Shown: positions 50,101 through 60,356, numbered from the stretch's first letter. The stretch is 64,000 bases of DNA from Phytophthora colocasiae (GCA_018806915.1 JAGKQI010000100.1:1488001-1552000), one strand, 5' to 3'. Numbers and translations: made by a program. Notes: generated by a model not told the origin, from the sequence alone.

Positions 50101-53100
50101 GACGACGACTGGAGTAGCGAAAAACCAGCAGAAGATCGCGGCCGTGGCGCCTCCAGTGGTTATTTGTGAAGAAGCTGGCGAAGTGTTGGAAGCACAACTC
50201 ATGGCGTGTCTTTCTCCAGCTTGCCAGCAGCTTGTTCTCATTGGCGACCACAAGCAGTTGCGTCCACATATTTCTGACTACAACCTCAGTGTTGAAGGCT
50301 CCGTTGGCAAGCGATTTGCTCTTGACGTGTCTCTCTTTGAACGCCTTGTAGCTCCTACTTCCGGTTTACCCTTCTGGATGCTGACAGAGCAACATCGCAT
50401 GCGTCCACAGATCTCTCAGCTGATTCGAATGCTGTTCTACCCTGAAGTCCGCGACGCTTACGAGACGTTGGAATATCCCCCTGTCCGTGGTGTGGATAAG
50501 GACGTTTTCTTTGTGAACCACACGCACCCAGAAGACGGTGCGTCTGCAGTCTTGGGAGCTTCGGCTCGCTCTCACTCCAATGAATATGAAGTGGACTACA
50601 TCGTCGCTACACTCAAGTATCTTCTGCAACAGGGTTATCATACCAGTGACATCGCGATTCTTACGCCGTATGTGGGTCAGTTAATGAAATTTCGATCGGC
50701 TCTACGCGGACAGTTCATCCTCGAGCTGAACGAGCTTGATTTAGAGGAAATCCAACGCACTTTCGACGACGAAGAAGAAGATGAAGTTGGCGATAGCGCT
50801 ACTGCATTGGGAGCTACCAAGAAAGATTTGTCGGGTGCGATTCGAGCCGCTACAATTGACAATTTCCAAGGTGAAGAAGCGACAATTATACTGGCGAGTC
50901 TGGTCCGCAGCAGCTCGAATGTTCATGGTCGAGGGACGATCGGATTCTTGAAAACTCCCAATCGAATTAACGTGCTGCTCTCTCGAGCGAAACACGGACT
51001 GATTCTCGTTGGACATGGTCAGTTACTCCGTTTGAAATCTCCACTATGGGAGCAAGTACTGGGTCAACTGCAACGGGATGGCTGTTATGGCGATGGGCTA
51101 CCTTTGCATTGCCAACAACACCCCGATTACCGACGTATTGCGACGGAGCCAAAATCATTTGCCCTGTTGGCACCTGATGGGGGATGTCTACGCCCTTGTG
51201 GAAGACGATTGCCCCGCTGTGGCCATGCCTGTCCAAAGTTGTGTCATGTGGATCAACCAACCCACAAAACGGTGTATTGTACGCAACCATGTCCACGTCT
51301 ACAGGAAGGTTGTGGTCACGTGTGTCCTGGCATTTGTGGTGATGTTTGTGGGCGGTGCGAAGTGCCGGTGGGCTCAATTGTTCTACCTTGCGGCCATACG
51401 TACCACAACGCACGCTGTTTCGAAGCCAAGATGCCGTCCAAGGTCAGATGTAAAGTACCAGTGGATAAGTTCGTTCCTGAATGTGGTCACGTCCGGCGTG
51501 TCGCCTGTAGCACTGGGAAGGTGGTTTGCACTCAGAAATGTGGCACGGTACTCCCTTGTGGGCACAACTGCTCTCGGAAATGCAGTGAATGTGTTGAAAG
51601 TACGTTGGAAAGCTTTGAAGGAGAACCAGAACCGGACTTCCCGATCAAACCTACCGAACATGGAGCGTGTATGAAGGAATGCGAGCGTTTGCTGCCGTGT
51701 TGTCACCGTTGTCGAGGCGTTTGCCACGGCACATCGTCCTGTCCTCCATGCCAACGGATCTGTGACGTGTTCACCTGCGAGCATGGCTCTTGCAATCATC
51801 CGTGCAACGAACCTTGTACTGCGTGCACCGAATCGTGCAACTGGAGATGTGAACATGTTGGATCTTGCCCTCTTCCTTGCGGAGCACCGTGCACGCGTCA
51901 GTTGTGTGATCGTCGATGCACGAAATCACTTGAATGTGGGCACCAGTGTCCGAGTATCTGTGGAGAAGACTGTCCATCTGAAAAATTCTGCCATGAGTGT
52001 GGCGATGACGATGTGAAAGAGCGTGTGGCTGATGTGATTCTCTTCCAGACGTATGGGGAAATTGATCCTTCCGAGGACCCTGTTGTGATTCTTCCGTGCT
52101 GTTCGATGGTATACACAGTGGCTACACTTGATGGTACGCTGCAAATGAGCAACTACTACGATAAGAATGGGAAACCGCTTGGACCTATGCCTGAGGGTTA
52201 TATCGATACTCCTCAGTGTCCGAACTGCAAGACGCCGGTCCGAGGGCTCCGTCGCTATGGACGAGTGACAAAACGAGCAGCTATTGACTCGGCTGAGAAG
52301 AATTTCATCTCTCATTCGCATCGTCAACTCAAGAAACTGAAAGATCGAATCAACGCAGTGACGGAGTCTGGTGACCCCTCTGGAGATAAAACCCTACGAC
52401 ATGATCTTCGTAAGTTTGGAGCAACAGTCAAGCGACCGCCGTGTCGAAAAGCCTTTGAAGCGTGTGTGGCGTTGCTGACGAAGGCTAAAGGAGGACTAGG
52501 TGGCGATGTACACATTGATCCCAAGACGCTTCCAGTTCCCAACTCCAAGTTCCAGTTTCTAGGATACTTTTACCTTCTCTCTGCGCAGCTATCGCTGTTG
52601 TCAACGGGGAATTTGAGGGCCTATGCCGCTCAATATGCGCGCCAGGCTATTGATGAGTTCGAGAAAGGAGCGTTTTTATATCAAACAAGCGAAGCTCGTC
52701 TGATGCTGGCACAGGCCCTACTCATGGACGCACAAGAGAAAATAGGCGGAGAGGTGAAGACGGAGAAAGAGCGTCAAGTGCGCGAGAAAGCAGTGGAGAA
52801 CGTGGCTGCTGAAGTACTGGGCATCCTGCGTATTCTGAAGGCCAGTGGTGAATCCTTTTTATCCAAGTATGGACGAGATCTTGAAACGCTGAGAGAGAAG
52901 GTTGTGGTCACTGTCCAGCGAGCCAGAAACGCAACTTTTTATCAGGCCGTGTCGAAGGACGAGATGAAGGCGATCAAGTTAGCAATGCAAGCGGAGTTTC
53001 ACGGATCAGGCCACTGGTACCGATGCGTGAATGGCCACTCGTACTCAATCGGTGAGTGTGGAATGGCCATGGAGAGATCTCGTTGCCCGGAGTGTGGTGC

Positions 53101-53170
53101 TGTTGTTGGAGGGCAGAATCATACATCCGCGGTGGGTAATGTGTTTGATGCGCAAATGGACTCACTGTAA
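47180..53170 (+). CDS. ZNFX1: ZNFX1-type NF-X1/RZ zinc-finger SF1 helicase
   Basis: 1,996 residues, one exon. The ATG at 47180 is chosen because it opens directly into a CCCH finger (C6, C15, C21, H25); the open frame upstream has no ATG. After an unassigned region (about 70-700) comes an SF1 (UPF1-like) helicase: Walker A GLPGSGKS at 737-744, motif II EEAG at 997-1000, GDHKQLRP near 1020 and RINVLLSRAK near 1260. A long series of NF-X1-type Cys/His fingers follows (about 1340-1610), and an RZ finger ends the protein (about 1941-1985, HWYRC...GECG...CPECG). This is the animal ZNFX1 architecture, of similar length (human 1,918). ZNFX1 proteins bind RNA and act in small-RNA inheritance in worms and antiviral RNA sensing in mammals; a silencing role here is inference. 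A MULE lies 191 bp upstream, and the tandem array starts about 22 bp after the stop. Confidence 0.93.
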   Translation: MPPKICYNFQNTGKCRFGASCRFAHGAAQPPSDNIFQRERTTSHTFSTDSAPVASFSLQTLQTQLEDKLKSGALFSGHSDALVCFWPGKDRLEMLWKGFLMPQDPSNIWSVNSQTQALNFTNSALHALAKDNLAPQFVRELGKTDGRGVLVIQELLDLTYSNDAGRQRDLVSFQRGLVPFVTMLTMQRMEMISQHMDEANYVYAYLRTAHVQLFRLYIEHLEQIVERHSIEDRVLPHVNFLRETEGRRYAPLCFTQVCLPFIRLLYLLGNKFKDFIYEDSFQETVKYVDELTTEWIEHCGLEDTLDSTLCFKTMRDEIKRLHKMIRRGERGVQAGAALRKEAQQRAHLQWDEPEPWDVIEVGTPGETIREDGSVGPRHDNDRREIRDIQLLPTTEECLSREPPLLPGNFPFHGNAHWLPPGPERWVDTHFRLYREDLCGNIRSCLQDLEHRLTETRGNLAVGRLRDADVDYNVYPIIDSNMPLRHTSSKGERDRSHRFERHGLCIDVRFPQPTAAEMTGSRRKNKKDNATSRKELWEKTGRLPYNGMVALVFYIDGDMEVVFCQIVERDLDRLVKDIVDVSMQPFETHDFELLEQWQRLSFARGQQQQNFSHMMLLEFNKIFFVAYEPVLRALQSLQPATLPFLEYLAPETPPARGETQMEPPVYCLKRDFAFDLSSVLRNHPGEVAGGPQHLSLNPFQLNSRQACETALVNYSTLERDQAKALVQALCSQVACIQGLPGSGKSFIGSMLTQIIVEARVSPVLVVCYTNHALDQFLCHLLDIGITSLVRIGGQCKEPRLEKYNLNNLPKTFQRYQLKLLYEQLDENADAIRTAQWEPDAETRRPTWKALKWFLEMNYPDIFDYFNERSADLFEDDWKVAGCSDILDYWLQGKDLGASQHLGHMANGLRRDSNVWMWSIAKRRGALAEWIGAVRAEHVEELVRAQESYQKTKKKLEIVREQADVEVLKRVQIIGMTTTGVAKNQQKIAAVAPPVVICEEAGEVLEAQLMACLSPACQQLVLIGDHKQLRPHISDYNLSVEGSVGKRFALDVSLFERLVAPTSGLPFWMLTEQHRMRPQISQLIRMLFYPEVRDAYETLEYPPVRGVDKDVFFVNHTHPEDGASAVLGASARSHSNEYEVDYIVATLKYLLQQGYHTSDIAILTPYVGQLMKFRSALRGQFILELNELDLEEIQRTFDDEEEDEVGDSATALGATKKDLSGAIRAATIDNFQGEEATIILASLVRSSSNVHGRGTIGFLKTPNRINVLLSRAKHGLILVGHGQLLRLKSPLWEQVLGQLQRDGCYGDGLPLHCQQHPDYRRIATEPKSFALLAPDGGCLRPCGRRLPRCGHACPKLCHVDQPTHKTVYCTQPCPRLQEGCGHVCPGICGDVCGRCEVPVGSIVLPCGHTYHNARCFEAKMPSKVRCKVPVDKFVPECGHVRRVACSTGKVVCTQKCGTVLPCGHNCSRKCSECVESTLESFEGEPEPDFPIKPTEHGACMKECERLLPCCHRCRGVCHGTSSCPPCQRICDVFTCEHGSCNHPCNEPCTACTESCNWRCEHVGSCPLPCGAPCTRQLCDRRCTKSLECGHQCPSICGEDCPSEKFCHECGDDDVKERVADVILFQTYGEIDPSEDPVVILPCCSMVYTVATLDGTLQMSNYYDKNGKPLGPMPEGYIDTPQCPNCKTPVRGLRRYGRVTKRAAIDSAEKNFISHSHRQLKKLKDRINAVTESGDPSGDKTLRHDLRKFGATVKRPPCRKAFEACVALLTKAKGGLGGDVHIDPKTLPVPNSKFQFLGYFYLLSAQLSLLSTGNLRAYAAQYARQAIDEFEKGAFLYQTSEARLMLAQALLMDAQEKIGGEVKTEKERQVREKAVENVAAEVLGILRILKASGESFLSKYGRDLETLREKVVVTVQRARNATFYQAVSKDEMKAIKLAMQAEFHGSGHWYRCVNGHSYSIGECGMAMERSRCPECGAVVGGQNHTSAVGNVFDAQMDSL

Positions 53171-53351
53171 CAAGGCCTCTGACCCCCGGAGCGGTTAACG
53201 TTGAGTTTCTAGTAAATTGGAGTCTATCATAACTGTTTTATTCTTCTGCTTGACGTAAAAGTGTTTTGCTTGTGGTTTCTATCAAATTGTGGTGGTCTAC
53301 AGCATGGAATAATCCTAGGCCCAACACTCCTTCTTGTTGTTTCCGTCGATT

Positions 53352-53375
53352 GACTACTACGCAAAAGTAGTAGTC
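53352..53375. other. perfect hairpin repeated in each array unit
   Basis: GACTACTAC and GTAGTAGTC flank a 6-base loop GCAAAA. It recurs once in every unit, about 300 bp upstream of each Gly/Trp-rich gene (e.g. near 55422, 57500, 59580, 61661 and 63741). Confidence 0.85.
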
Positions 53376-53500
53376 TCGACGGGTGTAGTAGCTGCAGTAC
53401 GCAACGCGCATCAATCGAAGCAGACAGATTGCGTTATGTTAGTGCTTTGCCAGTTCTTTTACTGAAATGCATTGATTGATTGAGTAGAGTGGGGCTAGAA

Positions 53501-53512
53501 TTCATTTTCACA
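53501..53512 (+). promoter_or_regulatory. possible Inr upstream of the array genes
   Basis: TTCATTTTCACA resembles the Inr part of the oomycete core promoter (TCATTYY), about 145-155 bp before the ATG at 53656. It is conserved in all units, but so is everything around it. Confidence 0.35.
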
Positions 53513-53655
53513 GAAAAGTACTAGGCTCAGGCTATCAAACGACATGGGGAAATTGGTATCACCTTTTCAGCTTCAGTAATTCCACACAACACGATTTGCC
53601 TTCCACACAACAAGTCGAGTACCAGAACCAAACAACCAAACAAGCGCTCAGCAAG

Positions 53656-54120
53656 ATGAAGATCAGCACGTTTCTCGTCGCCACGATGGCCATCCTCGGT
53701 GCCGTCTCCGCTGCCAGCCAACCTCTCGTCAAGACTCCGGCCGACGCACTGGAGAAGATTCAAGCGACTGCATTGCCCGATGGCGTCACACTCACGGGAA
53801 CCGCCGAGAAGATCGACCCGCCTACCGATGCTAATGTTACCGACCCGAAGGAAGTTGCCGTGAACAAGGACGACAATGAAAATAGCAAGAAGGAGCAGCT
53901 CGGTTGGGGTGTCGGAGGCTGGGGCGCTGGTGGTTGGGGCCTCGGAGGCTGGGGTGGTTGGGGTGGTTGGGGTGGCTTCGGTCCCTACCGCTTCGGATTC
54001 ATGTGCGGTGGTGTTCCTGGTTGGGCCTATCCGATGGGTTACTGGAATCGCTATGGTGCTGGTTTGTACGGCGGTGGTTGTGGTCTAGGCATGGCTTACG
54101 GCGGCCTCTACTACTGCTAA
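53656..54120 (+). CDS. secreted Gly/Trp-rich protein, array copy 1
   Basis: 154 residues from the ATG at 53656; an upstream in-frame extension has no ATG. A signal peptide (MKISTFLVATMAILGAVSA) has a likely cut after residue 19 or 20. A short linker follows with one N-glycosylation site (N60-V-T) and a Lys/Asp/Glu/Asn-rich stretch (about 67-81). Then comes GW-repeat sequence (84-106, with Trp at 84, 89, 94, 99, 102 and 105), and a Gly/Tyr/Trp-rich end with only three cysteines (117, 142, 154). I do not recognise a family. Composition recalls Gly/aromatic-rich cell-wall proteins and nematode Gly/Tyr-rich antimicrobial peptides, but this is no evidence of homology. Export to the cell surface or outside is likely. 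Copies 1-3 encode the same protein. Confidence 0.88.
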   Translation: MKISTFLVATMAILGAVSAASQPLVKTPADALEKIQATALPDGVTLTGTAEKIDPPTDANVTDPKEVAVNKDDNENSKKEQLGWGVGGWGAGGWGLGGWGGWGGWGGFGPYRFGFMCGGVPGWAYPMGYWNRYGAGLYGGGCGLGMAYGGLYYC

Positions 54121-54546
54121 GTGGGCAAGTATGCCTTGTGAAGGAGTTTTTAGCAGTATCAACTTTACTCTCGCGAGGGATAAAACAAAACAATTGATCG
54201 TTTACTTTTCGCTTCTAAATTTTATAAGCTTCAGATTAGATCCTCATCCTCTCCTCTAAACTACAGTAGTAGCTGCTTTCTTCAGCGCGAACACAGACGC
54301 GTCCTCATCAGAAGATCTTAGACCTGTTTTCTTCAGCAAACAAAGTCTCGAACAACGATCGGATATACTCCAGATCATCAAGCTACTCCATCATTTGGAA
54401 AATATGTACGTCTTTCCAATGAATTAGACGGTGAATATTATTTTCTGGTAAAGTGATAGTCAACAACTCAGGAGGCCACAACGCAATTTGATTCAAGTAG
54501 CTCGACCAACTTTGGTACTACCTTTCTTTCAATAACTGTCAAGACC

Positions 54547-54816
54547 ATGATGGTTTTCGTTCTTTCAGGGGCTCACAACCGAATCGTTGTAGATCGTTCG
54601 CTCTCACTGTCGTCACTACCGCTTGCTGTCGCGAACGTTGCTGCTGCTGACCAACCCTGCGTTACGTACGGCTTCTACATTGAGGAGGTTCCTGTGAAAA
54701 ATTATGGTGACAACAAGAAGGAACAATTCTGGGATAAACTTTTGCGGAATGGGCTGAGGTGGTTGCTGCAGTCTCGGTGGTTGGGGTCCCCAACTTGGGG
54801 AGGCTGGGGCTGGTAA
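54547..54816 (+). pseudogene. related Gly/Trp-rich frame, unit 1, decayed
   Basis: A hydrophobic stretch (LSLSSLPLAVANVAAA), a middle part YGDNKKEQFW resembling the Lys/Glu-rich linker of the intact gene, and a short end GSPTWGGWGW before a stop. The other units differ here by single-base indels that change the frame, so it is probably not under selection. It looks like a second, dying member of the family in the unit. Confidence 0.5.
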
Positions 54817-55330
54817 GGAGGTATGAGCTTCTACGTACTTCTCCGAATGCAAGTACCCCATTGAAGATCGGTCACTATCGAGTTCGGATTGAGTTTTAGT
54901 TCAAATAATGAACCAAGTCAGGCAGCTATGCTTCGTTTTGCGTTCCAGTGCATTTACATATCCTCGACTGTATTAATATTGTCAATTTCCGTCAAAATTA
55001 CCGATTTAGCTTGACAATATCCAGATCTATAACCAGGGTGGAGACTTTCTCATCTCCACGATTGATTCGGCTGCGGCGGTGCCTTAACGTTGAGTTTCTA
55101 GTAAATTGGAGTCTATCATAACTGTTTTATTCTTCTGCTTGGAAGTAAAAGTGTTTTGCTTGTGGTTTCTATCAAATTGTGGTGGTCTACAGCATGGAAT
55201 AATCGAGCACTTCAAGTGCAGATTACAAGTAAGTATGTGTGTGCAAGGCAATGACATGTACGAGAAGTACTAACGTAGCACGTAAATATCAACTTTCGTT
55301 TCATAAAATGAAAGACCTGGCAGGTACTCT

Positions 55331-55440
55331 TTACCAGCTCCAACCACCAAAACCGCAACAGCCACCCCACCGTCCACCCCAAGGCCCCAACCCCAACACT
55401 CCTTCTTGTTGTTTCTGTCGATTGACTACTACGCAAAAGT
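55331..55440 (-). pseudogene. minus-strand Gly/Trp-rich gene fragment, unit 1
   Basis: In most units the minus strand reads NNKKECWGWGPWGG, then WGGCCGFGGWSW and a TAA (plus-strand TTA at 55331). Unit 1 lacks one C in the run near 55385, which breaks the frame. Stops lie just upstream at the hairpin, so only the 3' end of a third family member remains. The same fragment recurs near 57409, 59488, 61569 and 63649. Confidence 0.45.
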
Positions 55441-55732
55441 AGTAGTCTCGACGGGTGTAGTAGCTGCAGTACGCAACGCGCATCAATCGAAGCAGACAGA
55501 TTGCGTTATGTTAGTGCTTTGCCAGGTAATTTCTTTTACTGAAATGCATTGATTGATTGAGTAGAGTGGGGCTAGAATTCATTTTCACAGAAAAGTACTA
55601 GGCTCAGGCTATCAAACGACATGGGGAAATTGGTATCACCTTTTCAGCTTCAGTAATTCCACACAACACGATTTGCCTTCCACACAACAAGTCGAGTACC
55701 AGAACCAAACAACCAAACAAGCGCTCAGCAAG

Positions 55733-56197
55733 ATGAAGATCAGCACGTTTCTCGTCGCCACGATGGCCATCCTCGGTGCCGTCTCCGCTGCCAGCCAACC
55801 TCTCGTCAAGACTCCGGCCGACGCACTGGAGAAGATTCAAGCGACTGCATTGCCCGATGGCGTCACACTCACGGGAACCGCCGAGAAGATCGACCCGCCT
55901 ACCGATGCTAATGTTACCGACCCGAAGGAAGTTGCCGTGAACAAGGACGACAATGAAAATAGCAAGAAGGAGCAGCTCGGTTGGGGTGTCGGAGGCTGGG
56001 GCGCTGGTGGTTGGGGCCTCGGAGGCTGGGGTGGTTGGGGTGGTTGGGGTGGCTTCGGTCCCTACCGCTTCGGATTCATGTGCGGTGGTGTTCCTGGTTG
56101 GGCCTATCCGATGGGTTACTGGAATCGCTATGGTGCTGGTTTGTACGGCGGTGGTTGTGGTCTAGGCATGGCTTACGGCGGCCTCTACTACTGCTAA
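55733..56197 (+). CDS. secreted Gly/Trp-rich protein, array copy 2
   Basis: Encodes the same 154-residue protein as copy 1, 2,077 bp downstream of it. All features (signal peptide, GW repeats, three Cys) are unchanged. Confidence 0.88.
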   Translation: MKISTFLVATMAILGAVSAASQPLVKTPADALEKIQATALPDGVTLTGTAEKIDPPTDANVTDPKEVAVNKDDNENSKKEQLGWGVGGWGAGGWGLGGWGGWGGWGGFGPYRFGFMCGGVPGWAYPMGYWNRYGAGLYGGGCGLGMAYGGLYYC

Positions 56198-56624
56198 GTG
56201 GGCAAGTATGCCTTGTGAAGGAGTTTTTAGCAGTATCAACTTTACTCTCGCGAGGGATAAAACAAAACAATTGATCGTTTACTTTTCGCTTCTAAATTGT
56301 ATAAGCTTCAGATTAGATCCTCATCCTCTCCTCTAAACTACAGTAGTAGCTGCTTTCTTCAGCGCGAACACAGACGCGTCCTCATCAGAAGATCTTAGAC
56401 CTGTTTTTCTTCAGCAAACAAAGTCTCGAACAACGATCGGATATACTCCAGATCATCAAGCTACTCCATCATTTGGAAAATATGTACGTCTTTCCAATGA
56501 ATTAGACGGTGAATATTATTTTCTGGTAAAGTGATAGTCAACAACTCAGGAGGCCACAACGCAATTTGATTCAAGTAGCTCGACCAACTTTGGTACTACC
56601 TTTCTTTCAATAACTGTCAAGACC

Positions 56625-56894
56625 ATGATGGTTTTTCGTTCTTTCAGGGCTCACAACCGAATCGTTGTAGATCGTTCGCTCTCACTGTCGTCACTACCGC
56701 TTGCTGTCGCGAACGTTGCTGCTGCTGACCAACCCTGCGTTACGTACGGCTTCTACATTGAGGAGATTCCTGTGAAAATTATGGTGACAACAAGAAGGAA
56801 CAATTCTGGGGATAAACTTTTGCGGAATGGGCTGAGGTGGTTGCTGCAGTCTCGGTGGTTGGGGTCCCCAACTTGGGGAGGCTGGGGCTGGTAA
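56625..56894 (+). pseudogene. related Gly/Trp-rich frame, unit 2, decayed
   Basis: Counterpart of 54547-54816. It differs by indels in T, G and A runs, which shift the first part and the linker out of frame. Confidence 0.45.
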
Positions 56895-57811
56895 GGAGGT
56901 ATGAGCTTCTACGTACTTCTCCGAATGCAAGTACCCCATTGAAGATCGGTCACTATCGAGTTCGGATTGAGTTTTAGTTCAAATAATGAACCAAGTCAGG
57001 CAGCTATGCTTCGTTTTGCGTTCCAGTGCATTTACATATCCTCGACTGTATTAATATTGTCAATTTCCGTCAAAAATTACCGATTTAGCTTGACAATATC
57101 CAGATCTATAACCAGGGTGGAGACTTTCTCATCTCCACGATTGATTCGGCTGCGGCGGTGCCTTAACGTTGAGTTTCTAGTAAATTGGAGTCTATCATAA
57201 CTGTTTTATTCTTCTGCTTGAAGTAAAAGTGTTTTGCTTGTGGTTTCTATCAAATTGTGGTGGTCTACAGCATGGAATAATCGAGCACTTCAAGTGCAGA
57301 TTACAAGTAAGTATGTGTGTGCAAGGCAATGACATGTACGAGAAGTACTAACGTAGCACGTAAATATCAACTTTCGTTTCATAAAATGAAAGACCTGGCA
57401 GGTACTCTTTACCAGCTCCAACCACCAAAACCGCAACAGCCACCCCACCGTCCACCCCAAGGCCCCCAACCCCAACACTCCTTCTTGTTGTTTCCGTCGA
57501 TTGACTACTACGCAAAAGTAGTAGTCTCGACGGGTGTAGTAGCTGCAGTACGCAACGCGCATCAATCGAAGCAGACAGATTGCGTTATGTTAGTGCTTTG
57601 CCAGGTAATTTCTTTTACTGAAATGCATTGATTGATTGAGTAGAGTGGGGCTAGAATTCATTTTCACAGAAAAGTACTAGGCTCAGGCTATCAAACGACA
57701 TGGGGAAATTGGTATCACCTTTTCAGCTTCAGTAATTCCACACAACACGATTTGCCTTCCACACAACAAGTCGAGTACCAGAACCAAACAACCAAACAAG
57801 CGCTCAGCAAG

Positions 57812-58276
57812 ATGAAGATCAGCACGTTTCTCGTCGCCACGATGGCCATCCTCGGTGCCGTCTCCGCTGCCAGCCAACCTCTCGTCAAGACTCCGGCCGA
57901 CGCACTGGAGAAGATTCAAGCGACTGCATTGCCCGATGGCGTCACACTCACGGGAACCGCCGAGAAGATCGACCCGCCTACCGATGCTAATGTTACCGAC
58001 CCGAAGGAAGTTGCCGTGAACAAGGACGACAATGAAAATAGCAAGAAGGAGCAGCTCGGTTGGGGTGTCGGAGGCTGGGGCGCTGGTGGTTGGGGCCTCG
58101 GAGGCTGGGGTGGTTGGGGTGGTTGGGGTGGCTTCGGTCCCTACCGCTTCGGATTCATGTGCGGTGGTGTTCCTGGTTGGGCCTATCCGATGGGTTACTG
58201 GAATCGCTATGGTGCTGGTTTGTACGGCGGTGGTTGTGGTCTAGGCATGGCTTACGGCGGCCTCTACTACTGCTAA
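57812..58276 (+). CDS. secreted Gly/Trp-rich protein, array copy 3
   Basis: Third intact copy, encoding the same protein as copies 1 and 2, 2,079 bp downstream of copy 2. Confidence 0.88.
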   Translation: MKISTFLVATMAILGAVSAASQPLVKTPADALEKIQATALPDGVTLTGTAEKIDPPTDANVTDPKEVAVNKDDNENSKKEQLGWGVGGWGAGGWGLGGWGGWGGWGGFGPYRFGFMCGGVPGWAYPMGYWNRYGAGLYGGGCGLGMAYGGLYYC

Positions 58277-58703
58277 GTGGGCAAGTATGCCTTGTGAAGG
58301 AGTTTTTAGCAGTATCAACTTTACTCTCGCGAGGGATAAAACAAAACAATTGATCGTTTACTTTTCGCTTCTAAATTTTATAAGCTTCAGATTAGATCCT
58401 CATCCTCTCCTCTAAACTACAGTAGTAGCTGCTTTCTTCAGCGCGAACACAGACGCGTCCTCATCAGAAGATCTTAGACCTGTTTTTCTTCAGCAAACAA
58501 AGTCTCGAACAACGATCGGATATACTCCAGATCATCAAGCTACTCCATCATTTGGAAAATATGTACGTCTTTCCAATGAATTAGACGGTGAATATTATTT
58601 TCTGGTAAAGTGATAGTCAACAACTCAGGAGGCCACAACGCAATTTGATTCAAGTAGCTCGACCAACTTTGGTACTACCTTTCTTTCAATAACTGTCAAG
58701 ACC

Positions 58704-58974
58704 ATGATGGTTTTTCGTTCTTTCAGGGGCTCACAACCGAATCGTTGTAGATCGTTCGCTCTCACTGTCGTCACTACCGCTTGCTGTCGCGAACGTTGCT
58801 GCTGCTGACCAACCCTGCGTTACGTACGGCTTCTACATTGAGGAGGTTCCTGTGAAAAATTATGGTGACAACAAGAAGGAACAATTCTGGGGATAAACTT
58901 TGCGGAATGGGCTGAGGTGGTTGCTGCAGTCTCGGTGGTTGGGGTCCCCAACTTGGGGAGGCTGGGGCTGGTAA
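58704..58974 (+). pseudogene. related Gly/Trp-rich frame, unit 3, decayed
   Basis: Same region as in units 1 and 2, with an additional missing T near 58900. The frame stops early after the linker (FWG then TAA). Confidence 0.45.
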
Positions 58975-59890
58975 GGAGGTATGAGCTTCTACGTACTTCT
59001 CCGAATGCAAGTACCCCATTGAAGATCGGTCACTATCGAGTTCGGATTGAGTTTTAGTTCAAATAATGAACCAAGTCAGGCAGCTATGCTTCGTTTTGCG
59101 TTCCAGTGCATTTACATATCCTCGACTGTATTAATATTGTCAATTTCCGTCAAAAATTACCGATTTAGCTTGACAATATCCAGATCTATAACCAGGGTGG
59201 AGACTTTCTCATCTCCACGATTGATTCGGCTGCGGCGGTGCCTTAACGTTGAGTTTCTAGTAAATTGAGTCTATCATAACTGTTTTATTCTTCTGCTTGA
59301 AGTAAAAGTGTTTTGCTTGTGGTTTCTATCAAATTGTGGTGGTCTACAGCATGGAATAATCGAGCACTTCAAGTGCAGATTACAAGTAAGTATGTGTGTG
59401 CAAGGCAATGACATGTACGAGAAGTACTAACGTAGCACGTAAATATCAACTTTCGTTTCATAAAATGAAAGACCTGGCAGGTACTCTTTACCAGCTCCAA
59501 CCACCAAAACCGCAACAGCCACCCCACCGTCCACCCCAAGGCCCCCAACCCCAACACTCCTTCTTGTTGTTTCCGTCGATTGACTACTACGCAAAAGTAG
59601 TAGTCTCGACGGGTGTAGTAGCTGCAGTACGCAACGCGCATCAATCGAAGCAGACAGATTGCGTTATGTTAGTGCTTTGCCAGGTAATTTCTTTTACTGA
59701 AATGCATTGATTGATTGAGTAGAGTGGGGCTAGAATTCATTTTCACAGAAAAGTACTAGGCTCAGGCTATCAAACGACATGGGGAAATTGGTATCACCTT
59801 TTCAGCTTCAGTAATTCCACACAACACGATTTGCCTTCCACACAACAAGTCGAGTACCAGAACCAAACAACCAAACAAGCGCTCAGCAAG

Positions 59891-60356
59891 ATGAAGATCA
59901 GCACGTTTCTCGTCGCCACGATGGCCATCCTCGGTGCCGTCTCCGCTGCCAGCCAACCTCTCGTCAAGACTCCGGCCGACGCACTGGAGAAGATTCAAGC
60001 GACTGCATTGCCCGATGGCGTCACACTCACGGGAACCGCCGAGAAAGATCGACCCGCCTACCGATGCTAATGTTACCGACCCGAAGGAAGTTGCCGTGAA
60101 CAAGGACGACAATGAAAATAGCAAGAAGGAGCAGCTCGGTTGGGGTGTCGGAGGCTGGGGCGCTGGTGGTTGGGGCCTCGGAGGCTGGGGTGGTTGGGGT
60201 GGTTGGGGTGGCTTCGGTCCCTACCGCTTCGGATTCATGTGCGGTGGTGTTCCTGGTTGGGCCTATCCGATGGGTTACTGGAATCGCTATGGTGCTGGTT
60301 TGTACGGCGGTGGTTGTGGTCTAGGCATGGCTTACGGCGGCCTCTACTACTGCTAA
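59891..60356 (+). pseudogene. secreted Gly/Trp-rich protein, array copy 4, frameshifted
   Basis: Identical to the intact copies except for one extra A at about 60043-60046, which throws the frame off after residue 51 and ends it at 60070. The rest of the coding text is intact, so this could be either a true mutation or a base-calling error. Confidence 0.75.

Noticed and set aside
53527..53763. 78-codon minus-strand frame repeated in each array unit
   Set aside because: It is the antisense of the signal-peptide region of the Gly/Trp-rich gene; no start context or homology.
54616..54861. 81-codon minus-strand Pro-rich frame in the array
   Set aside because: The Pro-rich text is only the complement of Gly/Trp codons on the plus strand.
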